Assembly (NCBI GenBank): GCA_050015675.1
Contig: JBEKAY010000006.1
Location: 41,713-105,712 of the forward strand
Origin: Fen-1298 sp050015675
GTDB lineage: Bacteria > Bacteroidota > Ignavibacteria > UBA10030
Reading direction: 5' to 3'
Length of the DNA stretch: 64,000 nucleotides
Shown here: positions 9,500 to 18,612 of the stretch, piece by piece
Position numbering within the stretch: position 1 is the first letter of the stretch
Layout of the letters: the number at the start of each line of letters is the position of its first letter
Notes under the pieces: generated by a model
The model's database searches: none
Told to the model about the DNA's origin: nothing
What the model saw: the letters and a program-made list of their open reading frames with translations, nothing else
Position numbers and translations under genes: made by a program

Positions 9500-10552
9500 T
9501 TAGCTGCCAAACTCAATATGTGATTGTTGTGTCGATTCTCGTTTCACAGGAACACCAAAATGCTTATAGGCAAGTGTCGTTGCCTCGCGTCCGCGAGAAG
9601 TGCGTTTTAAAAAACCTTCTTGAATAAGATACGGTTCATATACTTCTTCAAGCGTTCCCGGCTCTTCGCCAACAGCAACAGCAAGTGTGCCGACTCCGAC
9701 CGGCCCGCCATTATATTTTTTGATGATGGCATGCAGAATGCGTTTGTCCATCTCGTCAAATCCATGCTCGTCCACCTCCAGCGCCTTGAGTGAAAACTCA
9801 GCAACCTCTTGTGTGATAACGCCATTGAAATGTGCTAGTCGTGTATCTGCTTGTGCAAAATCGCGGCACCGTTTTAAGAGACGGTTGGCGATGCGCGGTG
9901 TTCCGCGCGAACGTTTGGCAATTTCCATTGTCGCTTCCGATTCTGCCGTTATCGAAAGAATACCCGCCGAGCGCTGAATGATGCAGTCTAACTGGTCATA
10001 AGAATAATAATCTAAACGATTTGTAATACCGAATCGTGATCGTAATGGTGAACTCAGTAATCCGGCGCGCGTCGTAGCTCCAACCAGAGTAAATGGTTGA
10101 AGGCCAAGCTGAATTGTTTTCGCTCCGGGTCCGCTGTCTATCACAATATCAACTCGAAAATCTTCCATCGCGGAATATAAATATTCTTCTATTCTTGCCG
10201 GCACACGATGGATTTCGTCGATGAAGAGCACTTCCGATTTCTCGAGCGAAGTAAGAATGCCAGCAAGATCGCCCGGTTTTTCCAACGCCGGCCCGGATGT
10301 CATTTTAATGCCGGTACCCATTTCGTGCGCAACGATGTGGGCGAGTGTTGTTTTGCCAAGCCCCGGAGGGCCGGTTAGTAAAACATGATCAAGCGGTTCG
10401 TTACGCTGACGTGCCGCCGTAATGAACACTTTCAGATTCTCTACAATTTTTTCCTGCCCGACAAAATCTCTCAGCGCAGACGGACGCAATGTTTGATCAA
10501 GATCAATTTCTTGATCTAATCGTTCAGGTCTTGTCAAATTGGACTGTCTCAC
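9500..10552 (-). CDS. ruvB: Holliday junction branch migration ATPase RuvB
   Basis: The 350-residue product is the AAA+ motor that drives branch migration with RuvA. It shows the RuvB opening (LRPSALRDFVGQEKIVENL), Walker A GPPGLGKTTLAHIVA, Walker B LFIDEIHRV, the sensor region GATTRAGLLSSPLRSRFGI, and a C-terminal winged helix (GGPVGVGTLAVAVGEE). The start is GTG. It lies 77 bp after ruvA on the same strand, so the ruvC-ruvA-ruvB order looks like one transcription unit. Confidence 0.97.
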   Translation of the reverse strand: MRQSNLTRPERLDQEIDLDQTLRPSALRDFVGQEKIVENLKVFITAARQRNEPLDHVLLTGPPGLGKTTLAHIVAHEMGTGIKMTSGPALEKPGDLAGILTSLEKSEVLFIDEIHRVPARIEEYLYSAMEDFRVDIVIDSGPGAKTIQLGLQPFTLVGATTRAGLLSSPLRSRFGITNRLDYYSYDQLDCIIQRSAGILSITAESEATMEIAKRSRGTPRIANRLLKRCRDFAQADTRLAHFNGVITQEVAEFSLKALEVDEHGFDEMDKRILHAIIKKYNGGPVGVGTLAVAVGEEPGTLEEVYEPYLIQEGFLKRTSRGREATTLAYKHFGVPVKRESTQQSHIEFGS

Positions 10553-10629
10553 TTATGCAAAAGTACCAAGAACCGCAGAAAATTGCAAGACAACACTTGA
10601 AAAACATTTAGTGGTGCCTTGAGAGTGAT

Positions 10630-11238
10630 TTATCGGGCGTTCGTGTGGCGGAGCGCTCGTTTAACGAGTTCTTCGAGGGAAATACTTGAGCCCTCGGTTT
10701 CTTTTAATACAAGTCGAATAGACTTTTCAGCGATTTGCAGATTATATCCCAACGATGTGAGCGCTTGAAGCGCTTCTGCACGCATTGCGGCAGATGCCAT
10801 ACCGAGGGCAGAGAATGGTTCGCTATCAGCAATCGCTTTGCCGGCTTTATCGCGCAGCTCTAAGATCAAACGCTCGGCCGTCTTCTTCCCAACACCGGGA
10901 ATTGCCGTCAGAGCAGTGACATTGCCACTGATAAGATGTGATCTGAGTTCTTCAACATTCATTCCAGAAAGAATGCTCTGTGCAATCTTCGGCCCAATGC
11001 CCGACACTGAAATAAGAAGTTTGAAAAGCCGCCGTTCTTCGTCCGAAAAAAATCCAAACAATTGCATAGCATCTTCGCGCACGTGGAAATGTGTGAGCAG
11101 GGAAATGGAAGAACCGACATCTCCGAGCTTTTCATATGTAGAGAGCGGAATACTCACTGTGTAGCCAATGCCATGTACATCAATAAGAATTTCCGTAGGA
11201 TTTTTATGTTTGAGGATACCTGTTAGGGATGCGATCAT
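10630..11238 (-). CDS. ruvA: Holliday junction DNA helicase subunit RuvA
   Basis: The 202-residue product begins MIASLTGILKHKNP, the usual RuvA start. It contains the OB-fold region, two helix-hairpin-helix motifs (LISVSGIGPKIAQSIL and LTAIPGVGKKTAERLILEL) and a C-terminal UBA-like domain. The frame stays open further upstream inside ruvC, but this start fits the family and gives a 4-bp ATGA overlap with the ruvC stop, a sign of translational coupling. RuvA tetramers hold the four-way junction for RuvB. Confidence 0.96.
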   Translation of the reverse strand: MIASLTGILKHKNPTEILIDVHGIGYTVSIPLSTYEKLGDVGSSISLLTHFHVREDAMQLFGFFSDEERRLFKLLISVSGIGPKIAQSILSGMNVEELRSHLISGNVTALTAIPGVGKKTAERLILELRDKAGKAIADSEPFSALGMASAAMRAEALQALTSLGYNLQIAEKSIRLVLKETEGSSISLEELVKRALRHTNAR

Positions 11239-11810
11239 TTTTTCCTCACGACTCGTTCTGGATGCGAGTGAATGAAATCCGACCAGCTTCGATGTGTATT
11301 CGACGCCGTTCTCCGCGTGTGCCGGGAGGTTGCTTTGCCGCCCGTTATCCGGAACGAATGGCACAAGGCAACTGCGAGAGCGTCCGAAACATCGAAATAT
11401 TTTGGCGCATCGCGAAGCTTCAATTGTGTTTGCACCATAAATTGCACTTGCTGTTTAGAAGCTGCACCGTTGCCGGTGACGGCTTTCTTGACTTCACGTG
11501 GAGAATATTCAGTGGTTGGAATTTCATAATTCACCGCTGCCAAGATTGACACACCGCGCGCGTGGCCAATCTTCAAAGCCGATTGAGCATTCTTTCCGTA
11601 AAATGCAGTTTCGATTGCAAACTCATCCGGATGATAACGGTTGATGACTTCACACAGTCGGTCGTAAATGCGCTTCAACCGGATTGGCATGGATTCATCG
11701 CCTGAATTCTTAACAACATTATACGTGAGAACAGAATACTTTCCTCGTTCCACGTCTATAACACCGAAGCCTGTAATGAGAGTGCCAGGATCAACACCGA
11801 GAATTATCAT
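11235..11810 (-). CDS. ruvC: Crossover junction endodeoxyribonuclease RuvC
   Basis: The 191-residue product starts MIILGVDPGTLITGFGVI, with the first catalytic Asp in VDPG. It continues with the Glu in FAIETAFYGKN and the acidic block DVSDALAVALCH. RuvC resolves Holliday junctions. The C-terminal ~30 residues after SFRITGGKA are basic, serine-rich and longer than usual. It overlaps the ruvA start by 4 bp. Confidence 0.96.
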   Translation of the reverse strand: MIILGVDPGTLITGFGVIDVERGKYSVLTYNVVKNSGDESMPIRLKRIYDRLCEVINRYHPDEFAIETAFYGKNAQSALKIGHARGVSILAAVNYEIPTTEYSPREVKKAVTGNGAASKQQVQFMVQTQLKLRDAPKYFDVSDALAVALCHSFRITGGKATSRHTRRTASNTHRSWSDFIHSHPERVVRKK

Positions 11811-11887
11811 AATAATTCGTGACTAGTCGATCATTAATTTAAAATTTATATAAGACAAATATTTCTAATCGCCATTTCATTAGTTAA

Positions 11888-12646
11888 CTAACTAACGCCA
11901 GTTCCTATTCGTGCTAGTTCCTTGTCGTCAATGTCGAAATTGGCATGTACTTTTTGCACATCCTCATAGTCTTCAAGTATTTCCATCAGCTTCAATAAAT
12001 TTTCCGCATCTTTTCCTTCTACCTTTACGGTGTTGTCGGCGACGAGAAGAATTTCTGCGGATTCGATCTTAATACTTTTCGTATTGAGGGCTTGTTTCAC
12101 TATCTCAAAATTTTCAGGTGTGCAAATAATACTGTACTCATCACCTTCGATTTTCATGTCTTCGGCTCCAGCATCGAGAATGATGGAGAGTAAATCGTCT
12201 TCCGGTATAACGGACTTTGGAACGAGAATGATGCCTTTCTTGTGAAATTGAAAAGCGACGGATCCTGACATTGCAATTTTGCCGTGATTTCGTTCAAGTA
12301 TATGACGAATATCCGAGATTGTGCGGTTTTTATTGTCCGTTACGGTTTCGATAATAATAGCAACACCACCCGGTCCGTAGACTTCGTACACAGCATCTTC
12401 ATAATTAACACCGGGTAATTCGCCAGTCCCTTTTTGTATAGCGCGCTTAATATTGTCGGCAGGCATGTTGCTTGCTTTCGCCTTATCAATCGCGAACCGC
12501 AGTCGTGCGTTGCTACTCGGATCGCCGCCGCCAAGTTTTGCGGCGACGGTTATTTCCTTGATGACCTGCGTGAAGACTTTGCCGCGTCGTGCATCGGTAA
12601 CGGCTTTCTTCCGCTTGATTGTTGACCACTTACTATGACCGGACAT
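11888..12646 (-). CDS. YebC/PmpR family (DUF28/TACO1-like) protein
   Basis: The 252-residue product begins MSGHSKWSTIKRKKAVTDARRGK, the hallmark of the YebC family. It continues with GGGDPSSNARLRFAIDKAKASNMP and YEVYGPGGVAIIIETVTDNKNRT. Members have been described as transcriptional regulators and more recently as ribosome-associated factors acting at polyproline stalls. A GGAGAGGA Shine-Dalgarno precedes the ATG. It sits just upstream of ruvC, a common arrangement. Confidence 0.96.
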   Translation of the reverse strand: MSGHSKWSTIKRKKAVTDARRGKVFTQVIKEITVAAKLGGGDPSSNARLRFAIDKAKASNMPADNIKRAIQKGTGELPGVNYEDAVYEVYGPGGVAIIIETVTDNKNRTISDIRHILERNHGKIAMSGSVAFQFHKKGIILVPKSVIPEDDLLSIILDAGAEDMKIEGDEYSIICTPENFEIVKQALNTKSIKIESAEILLVADNTVKVEGKDAENLLKLMEILEDYEDVQKVHANFDIDDKELARIGTGVS

Positions 12647-12794
12647 TTTTCCTCTCCTTACATGTTGAGAGTGTTAGAGCCGTTGAGTAGATGAACGGTT
12701 GTTATTTGAACAGGATGATTGAAATATCCATGCTAAGTTCTTCATGAACTTTTTAAACCTAATGGTTTGTATGTTTCATGGTGTACATGCTTTC

Positions 12795-14537
12795 CTATTT
12801 TACATCTCGAATTTTTAACTGTGGAACTGTTTCGCCGGCGTATTCGCTTTCATCTAACGAGAATGCTACATCAATCTTGCTGCCGCTTCGCACACGGCTG
12901 AGCAAATGGCCGAGATTAAATCCGATGGCATCAACAACGTGCGTGTTGCTGCGTACTTTAAAACGGAGATGATTCTTTCCTACAATACGCGGTTGTCCGA
13001 GAACTTCCACGTTACGCGCTGCAAATACGGGGCGCATGTTTTCCGGCCCGAACGGTGCGAATTGATTCAACACGCGAATAAATTTTGGCGTAAGATCGGA
13101 AAGCTGCACTTCTGCATCAATCTTTATTTCCGGCGTAAGCAAATCTTCCGTCAGAAGTTCTGTTGCAACTTGCTTAAATGCTTCGCGAAACTCATCGATT
13201 CTGTCTAATTCCACCGTTAAGCCTGCCGCATATTTGTGCCCGCCAAATTGTATCAGTGTGTTTTCGCACCGCTTCAGTGCGTCGTGAATGTTGAAGCCGG
13301 AGATACTACGCGCAGAACCTTTCGCAACGCCGTCAACCGTCGTCATCATAATGGTGGGACGATAATACCGCTCTACTAACCGAGACGCGACAATGCCGAT
13401 AACACCCGGATGCCACGCTTCCTGGTGTAAAACAATTGCGCTGTCATTATCTGCCTCAAGAAATTTTTCTACAATTTCTTGCGCTTGAAGAAACGTTTCT
13501 TCATCGATCTTCCGCCGTTGAAAGTTTTCATCTTCCATAACACGAGCAATTTGAACAGCATGATCGTATGAATCACTCGCAAGCATTTCGACTGCGCGGT
13601 TGGCGTCTCCTAATCTTCCCACCGCATTGATACGCGGTGCAAGTACGAAGACAATCTGCCCGGAAGAAATTCTGCCAAGTGATAATCCAGAGGTTTCAAT
13701 GAGCGCTCGAATTCCAGGTACCGGGATGGAGTTAATAAGCTCTAATCCTAATTTAACCATAACACGGTTTTCATTGACAAGCGGAACAATGTCCGCGGTG
13801 GTTGCCAATGTTACGTACTGTAAATAATCGAGCAGACGTTTCGGCGCATCTTCGCCAAGTTTGCTTCGAATTGGTTCGGATGCCGCAAGCGCCTGAATGA
13901 GTTTGAATGCAACTCCGCACCCGCAAAGATATTTAAATGGATAAGAACAAGAAGGTTTGAGAGCGTCGAGCACGGCTGTGGCGTTTGGGATTTCATTCCC
14001 CGGTTCATGGTGATCGCAGATGACGACATCGATGCCAAATGAACGAGCATGTTCCACCTGCTGAACTGCTGTAATGCCGCAATCAACAGCAATCAAAAGC
14101 GTAGCGCCGGCATCGCGCACGTGATCGATGCCTGCTGTCGAAATACCGTATCCATCTTTGATTCTGTCCGGAATGAAATAGCTGACGTTCGCACCCGCAT
14201 CTTTTAAAAATTTCCACAGCATCGCAGTGCTATCGGTTCCATCAACGTCATAGTCACCGAAGACAACTATATGCTCATTGGTCGAGATTGCCAGTGAGAT
14301 GCGCTTTACGGCGGCATCCATATGATTCATAATAAATGGATCGTGGAGATCTTCCATGCTGGGCCGGAAGAATGTCCGTGCCTTCTCGAAAGTATCAATG
14401 CCTCGGCTTACAAGTATTTCGGTCAGGATAGGAGAGATGGAAAGTTCCTGTGACAATGATTGTGCTGTCTGAGTAATTTCTGGCATCAAGCTCGTATCTC
14501 TGCGAAGTGTCCAGCGGTATTCCCGAATAGGTGACAA
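12795..14537 (-). CDS. recJ: Single-stranded-DNA-specific exonuclease RecJ
   Basis: The 580-residue product has the DHH phosphoesterase motifs: VFGDYDVDGTDSTAML, then AVDCGIT, then VICDHHEPG. The DHHA1 region follows (GSARSISGFNIHDALKRC ... QFGGHKYAAGLTVE), and then an OB-fold tail. RecJ degrades 5' single-stranded ends in RecF-pathway recombination and repair. The start is TTG, since the family's YRW-like N-terminus follows directly. The motif reads DVDGTDS rather than the commoner DVDGxTS. Confidence 0.96.
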   Translation of the reverse strand: MSPIREYRWTLRRDTSLMPEITQTAQSLSQELSISPILTEILVSRGIDTFEKARTFFRPSMEDLHDPFIMNHMDAAVKRISLAISTNEHIVVFGDYDVDGTDSTAMLWKFLKDAGANVSYFIPDRIKDGYGISTAGIDHVRDAGATLLIAVDCGITAVQQVEHARSFGIDVVICDHHEPGNEIPNATAVLDALKPSCSYPFKYLCGCGVAFKLIQALAASEPIRSKLGEDAPKRLLDYLQYVTLATTADIVPLVNENRVMVKLGLELINSIPVPGIRALIETSGLSLGRISSGQIVFVLAPRINAVGRLGDANRAVEMLASDSYDHAVQIARVMEDENFQRRKIDEETFLQAQEIVEKFLEADNDSAIVLHQEAWHPGVIGIVASRLVERYYRPTIMMTTVDGVAKGSARSISGFNIHDALKRCENTLIQFGGHKYAAGLTVELDRIDEFREAFKQVATELLTEDLLTPEIKIDAEVQLSDLTPKFIRVLNQFAPFGPENMRPVFAARNVEVLGQPRIVGKNHLRFKVRSNTHVVDAIGFNLGHLLSRVRSGSKIDVAFSLDESEYAGETVPQLKIRDVK

Positions 14538-14618
14538 AGGTATCCTTTAGTACAATAATTGATTCATTAATTTGGTGAGAAATCTGAGCACTTGGTTGGA
14601 TTCAAGCGTACTAAGAAT

Positions 14619-15149
14619 CCAGAAGCAAGAAGTGGTTGGTCGATAAGCCGAATTCTGTCTGATCTCGCTGAATGCCAAGGCAATCAACGAAACGAGGCAG
14701 CCATTTCTCTGGGCGACCTACCCATCCCGTTTTCACTTTCGTGAACTTGCGCGGGCAACTCTATTCCGATTGAGCTCACGCTCAAGCGGAAACGGGATCT
14801 ACATGGTCTTGCACCAAGCGGGGTTTCTCTTGTCCCGATATAACCAGAGGCTGCATCGGGATCGCATATGCGACCAACGTCATTACTGACGATGCGGTGG
14901 TCTCTTACACCACCTTTTCACCTTTCTCTCGATTTCTTCTTGCGAAAAAATCGGGATGTGTGTTTTCTGTGATACTTTCCGTTTCTGCAGGATGTTGCCT
15001 GCGGAACCCCCGCTTTCTAAGTCAGATGCGGGTTGAACCGCTCCTGACAAACACGCGAGGCGCCTTGCCCTGTGGTGTTCGGACTTTCCTCCCAATTTCA
15101 TCTAAGATGAAAAAGAGCGGCTGCCTGACGCACCAGCTTCTGCTTCTGG
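14619..15149 (-). ncRNA. rnpB: RNase P RNA (bacterial type A-like)
   Basis: The minus strand contains the universal core: GAGGAAAGTCCGAACACC (15076-15092 region), GGTGTAAGAGACCACC, AACCCCGCTTGGTGCAAGACC, and the 3' signature ACAGAATTCGGCTTATCG near 14640-14657. The ends pair in a long P1 helix (CCAGAAGC at 15142-15149 with GCTTCTGG at 14619-14626), which sets the limits used here. At about 530 nt it is longer than the ~350-400 nt usual for this RNA. It cuts 5' leaders from pre-tRNAs. The ends are estimates from P1 pairing. Confidence 0.93.
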
Positions 15150-15211
15150 ACCCAATGTCCAGCGTTCTCAACATAATTCTCACAACTGTATGAAATGCAA
15201 TTACTAAAAAA

Positions 15212-15628
15212 TTAACTGGTTAACAATTTCTTTGTATCAATACCGAGGTTTGCTAATTCATCTGCTTCCCGATTATTCTCACGCGGCACATGCATAATCA
15301 TAAATTGAAATGGAGCCGCTACGAGAATATTTTGGATTTGCTGAAAGTGTTTCTTCAGTCTTGCATCCTTCACTTTATATTGACCATTCAATTGGCGCAC
15401 CATCAACTCGCTGTCGGAATGGACAACGAGGCGGCTGCATTCGGTTGCCTGCACCAATTTCAGACATGCGGCAAGTGCAGTATATTCAGCTATATTATTT
15501 GTTGCCTTTCCGATATAACCATACTGCGATGCAATTACGTTGCCACGTTCATCCTTTAATACTATGCCGACACCGCTTTCACCAGGATTGCCGCGTGAAG
15601 CGCCATCAGTATAGGCGAGAATAGTCAT
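15212..15628 (-). CDS. RNase HI-like ribonuclease
   Basis: The 138-residue product has the RNase H fold signatures: AYTDGASRGNPGESGVGIVL (first Asp), NNIAEYTALAACLKL (Glu), VVHSDSELMVRQLNGQYKVK (Asp) and VPRENNREADELAN (last Asp). It should cleave the RNA strand of RNA-DNA hybrids. It belongs to the short RVT_3/RnhA-like class without an N-terminal hybrid-binding domain. Its ATG overlaps the stop of the upstream zinc-ribbon gene by 4 bp, so the two are probably co-translated. Confidence 0.93.
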   Translation of the reverse strand: MTILAYTDGASRGNPGESGVGIVLKDERGNVIASQYGYIGKATNNIAEYTALAACLKLVQATECSRLVVHSDSELMVRQLNGQYKVKDARLKKHFQQIQNILVAAPFQFMIMHVPRENNREADELANLGIDTKKLLTS

Positions 15629-16356
15629 AGAGTGTTTTTTACGCTCTCAACGATTTCATCCGACACAAGAATGCGGCCGCACCGCTCACAAGCGATAAGA
15701 GCGGCATTTCTCCTTAGTTCCAACACTCGCTGCGGAGTGACACGGTTAAAACATCCGCCGCAAGACATGCGCTTCACTGCTACAATTGCACGTCCATCTT
15801 CCGCTTTTCGGATTCTGCTATACATCTGGTAATCTACTTTCGAGATTTTTGTTATTATCTTCTCGCGTTGGTGCTGTAATTTTAGCTCTTCATCTTCATG
15901 CTCTTTATTCACTGCAGCGAGTTCCTTCTTTCGGGTTGCAAGTTCTGTTTGGAGTGTTTCAAGTTCGGGTATAAGTTTTTCTGCATCTTCTTTGGCAAGC
16001 ATAGCTTTGCCTTCCAACATTTCCATATCTTTCTGGAGCTTTGTGATCTTTTCTTGTGACAGATCGATCTCTCTTGCCAATATATCATATTGCTTATTGG
16101 TCTTCACCTGAAATTGTTGAGTTTTATACTTCTCAATTTTTGCCTTGAGAGAAAGGATATCTGTATCCGTTTGATCTCGAAGAACGATAGATTTTTTTAA
16201 AATATCTTCGAGTCCTTTCTTGCTTGCGAGTTTATTCTTTACGTTCTCTGATAATTCAGCTACGATTTGTGGCAGGTCACCTTTCATTTCCTGCAGCTCG
16301 TTGAGGTTTGAATCAACTAACTGCAACATGTACAACGAGCGTAATCTATTTTCCAA
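15625..16356 (-). CDS. Coiled-coil protein with C-terminal zinc ribbon
   Basis: The 243-residue product has a long helical coiled coil (about residues 10-175) and a C4 zinc ribbon at the end (MSCGGCFNRVTP ... IACERCGRILV). Family members are annotated only as C4-type zinc-ribbon proteins of the CT398/FlgZ kind, with no firm function. I chose the TTG at 16356 because AGAGGAG lies just before it and this avoids overlap with the nif3 gene. The frame remains open to 16431. The partner overlap with RNase HI is 4 bp. Confidence 0.85.
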   Translation of the reverse strand: MENRLRSLYMLQLVDSNLNELQEMKGDLPQIVAELSENVKNKLASKKGLEDILKKSIVLRDQTDTDILSLKAKIEKYKTQQFQVKTNKQYDILAREIDLSQEKITKLQKDMEMLEGKAMLAKEDAEKLIPELETLQTELATRKKELAAVNKEHEDEELKLQHQREKIITKISKVDYQMYSRIRKAEDGRAIVAVKRMSCGGCFNRVTPQRVLELRRNAALIACERCGRILVSDEIVESVKNTL

Positions 16357-16384
16357 TGGTTGCTCCTCTCTGTAAGCAAACAGC

Positions 16385-17497
16385 TTATAGTATTTTAATC
16401 GGGTTCGTTTTGTGTTTTGTAATGAATACATTCAACGGTTCGTGTGCCGCACGGGCAGCAGACCGTAGTCGATCAGCAATGGGTTTTAAAATAACTTGTT
16501 CAGTTTCCCAGTGGCCGGCATCAATAAGAGCGATCGTGCCATTTGCTTTCTGAAATGCATGATACCGCACATCTGCAGTAACAAAAACGTCTGCTTTCGC
16601 TGCGATAGCATCGGGTAGGAGATCGCTTCCGGCTCCGCCGCTAACTGCGATGTTCTGAATTTTGTGTGCCAAGTTGCCAGTATAACGCAATGCGCTGACG
16701 CCAAGTGTTCGTTTCAAAGATTTCAAAAATGATCCGAGCAATTGAGGTCTCGGTAATTTACCGAGAGCACCCATTCCGAAGTTTGGATTGGGGTTTTCAA
16801 TAAAATAAATATCGTATGCTGGTTCTTCATATGGGTGAACAGCTTTCAAAGCGGTAATCGCATCAGGCACTCTCGCTCGCGATGCAACCATCTCAAGGCG
16901 TGTCTCCTCAACGAACTCAAGATTTCCACGCTTTCCTAAAAACGGATGAGATGCTGATGAACCGCAAAAACTTCCTGTTCCTTTCGTACCGAAAGAACAG
17001 AATGAGTAATTGCCTATAACTCCTGCGCCTGCTTGCGTCATCGCATGTATCACATGCTCCGTATATGCCTCTGGAACGAATACAACAATCTTTGCCAGAG
17101 AATTTTTCAATGGTGTAAGAAATCGAATATTTATTAATCCGAGTATGTCGGCTAGCGCAAAGCTGACTCCGCCTTGTGCAACATCTAAATTGGTATGCGC
17201 TGAAAAAAGGGCAATCTTATGTTCTGCAAGCCGCAAGACTAATTCACCAACAGGATCGTTTGCGATAATTGCCGATGGCGGCCGGAAAAGCAGCGGATGA
17301 TGCGAGACAATGAGTTCCGCTTTTTGTGTGATTGCTTCGTTAACGATTTGCTTGGTAACGTCGAGTGTTACTAAAATTTTTGTAACCCTGTTTTGCTTGT
17401 CGCCAACTTGCAAACCGACATTATCTTTTTCCCAAGCAATCCACTTTGGCGCCCAGTCTTCAAACAACTGGACAATATTTGTTACATGCAGGCTCAT
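16385..17497 (-). CDS. Nif3-like dinuclear metal centre protein
   Basis: The 370-residue product matches the Nif3/YbgI (DUF34) family. It shows WDNVGLQVG-type N-terminal sequence (KDNVGLQVGDKQ), the metal ligands in LIVSHHPLLFRP, AHTNLDVAQGGV, and C-terminal GGAGSDL and DAGHWETE. The central insert (about residues 127-235) is the PII-like domain of the long form. The biochemical role of the family is unresolved. The start codon lies only a few bases after a terminator-like hairpin, which is odd; see findings. Confidence 0.93.
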   Translation of the reverse strand: MSLHVTNIVQLFEDWAPKWIAWEKDNVGLQVGDKQNRVTKILVTLDVTKQIVNEAITQKAELIVSHHPLLFRPPSAIIANDPVGELVLRLAEHKIALFSAHTNLDVAQGGVSFALADILGLINIRFLTPLKNSLAKIVVFVPEAYTEHVIHAMTQAGAGVIGNYSFCSFGTKGTGSFCGSSASHPFLGKRGNLEFVEETRLEMVASRARVPDAITALKAVHPYEEPAYDIYFIENPNPNFGMGALGKLPRPQLLGSFLKSLKRTLGVSALRYTGNLAHKIQNIAVSGGAGSDLLPDAIAAKADVFVTADVRYHAFQKANGTIALIDAGHWETEQVILKPIADRLRSAARAAHEPLNVFITKHKTNPIKIL

Positions 17498-17499
17498 AT

Positions 17500-17534
17500 A
17501 AAAAAAGTGTCCCGCTGGTTGAGCGGGACACTTT
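17500..17534 (-). terminator. Strong intrinsic terminator-like hairpin before nif3-like gene
   Basis: A perfect 13-bp stem (AAAGTGTCCCGCT at 17504-17516 with AGCGGGACACTTT at 17522-17534, 5-nt loop) is followed on the minus strand by seven U residues. It would end the transcript of the REC-DHp gene, but the U tract almost touches the next start codon. Confidence 0.85.
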
Positions 17535-17695
17535 GTAAAAATCTTTAAGTTTTTTGAACTGTAGTTTTATCGATTATTAATTTCTTTTTTACCGGCATCT
17601 TGATTCGCATTACAACCATTTGTACGGATTCATTTTGCGCTATCGCTTATAAAATGATAACAAAAAAATGATAGAGATGCAAGATGCACAGTCTT

Positions 17696-18391
17696 TCAAA
17701 CATTATCAGAATGACTGCCATGGAAATCTATTTTTTCAAAATTTAGATCGCGTAAGCGCTTAATCTCCGAATCGATGGTATTGAAGCGGTTCTCAAACGA
17801 TTTCATCACCTCAGGCTGTACTGTTTCTAAATTTTGACGCTGCAAGAGATCGTAACTTATTTTGACTGCCGCAAGCGGATTGTTGAATTCATGACACACT
17901 GTGACGACTAATTCACGGATGGCTTGGGCGCGACTTTCAGCCATCGACAATCTTTTTTCGACTGCCTGTTTGTGCTTTCGCAAATGGACGCGATCAAGAG
18001 TGTTGAGAATTGTTCGCGGTAAATATACTTCCTTAAGATCATCTTTCAGCAGAAAATCTTCAACTCCAAGTTTCATTGCCTCAACAGCAAGTTTGAAATC
18101 GCGAAAGCCAGTTAAAAAGATGATTGGGATGAAACGTCCCATCTGATCCAATTGCAGGCAGAACTCTAAACCGTTCGATGTTGGAAAGTTGTAATCCATG
18201 AGAATCACATCTATCTCTTGATTGTGAGCGATTTCGGCAAGCGCACCTTCAACAGAATCCTTCCAGATAACAACAAATGTGCGTTGTTGGAAACGTTTGA
18301 GAATAACTTGAACCAACTTAGCAAATGTGACATCATCATCCACTAGAAGAACACGTACGGACTTTTGCTGATCACGGTTGAGAGTTTCCAT
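17696..18391 (-). CDS. Receiver-DHp protein lacking a kinase ATPase domain
   Basis: The ~231-residue product has an N-terminal receiver domain (RVLLVDDDVTFAKL, phospho-acceptor Asp in VILMDYNFP, Thr in IIFLTGFRD, Lys in FLLKDD). A HisKA-like dimerisation/phosphotransfer helix pair with H-box VCHEFNNPLAAVK follows. The protein ends about 60 residues later and no HATPase domain follows; the downstream DNA is non-coding and terminator-like, so it does not look frameshifted. It may act as a phosphate relay or dimerisation module. The start at 18391 is chosen as closest to the receiver fold; the frame is open to 18514. It is divergent from the next two regulators. Confidence 0.8.
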   Translation of the reverse strand: METLNRDQQKSVRVLLVDDDVTFAKLVQVILKRFQQRTFVVIWKDSVEGALAEIAHNQEIDVILMDYNFPTSNGLEFCLQLDQMGRFIPIIFLTGFRDFKLAVEAMKLGVEDFLLKDDLKEVYLPRTILNTLDRVHLRKHKQAVEKRLSMAESRAQAIRELVVTVCHEFNNPLAAVKISYDLLQRQNLETVQPEVMKSFENRFNTIDSEIKRLRDLNFEKIDFHGSHSDNV

Positions 18392-18612
18392 ACATTGATA
18401 GTACCACAAGTTCATATAATATTCAACGATAGAATTGTTCTTTGGTATATATGGATGAAATATTTTTAAATTTGGGATGATATGCGCTTTCTTGTAGAAT
18501 TGTTTGCTTTTCATAAGTATTCTTCATATAATCACCATCGTAAATACCTGTTAAGAATTTTTAAATGTCCTGTTTCCAAGACGAAAACAGACATTCTGTG
18601 AGGAGATGCTCT

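Noticed and set aside
11239..11364. Upstream extension of ruvA
   Set aside because: It lies inside ruvC; the family start is at 11238.
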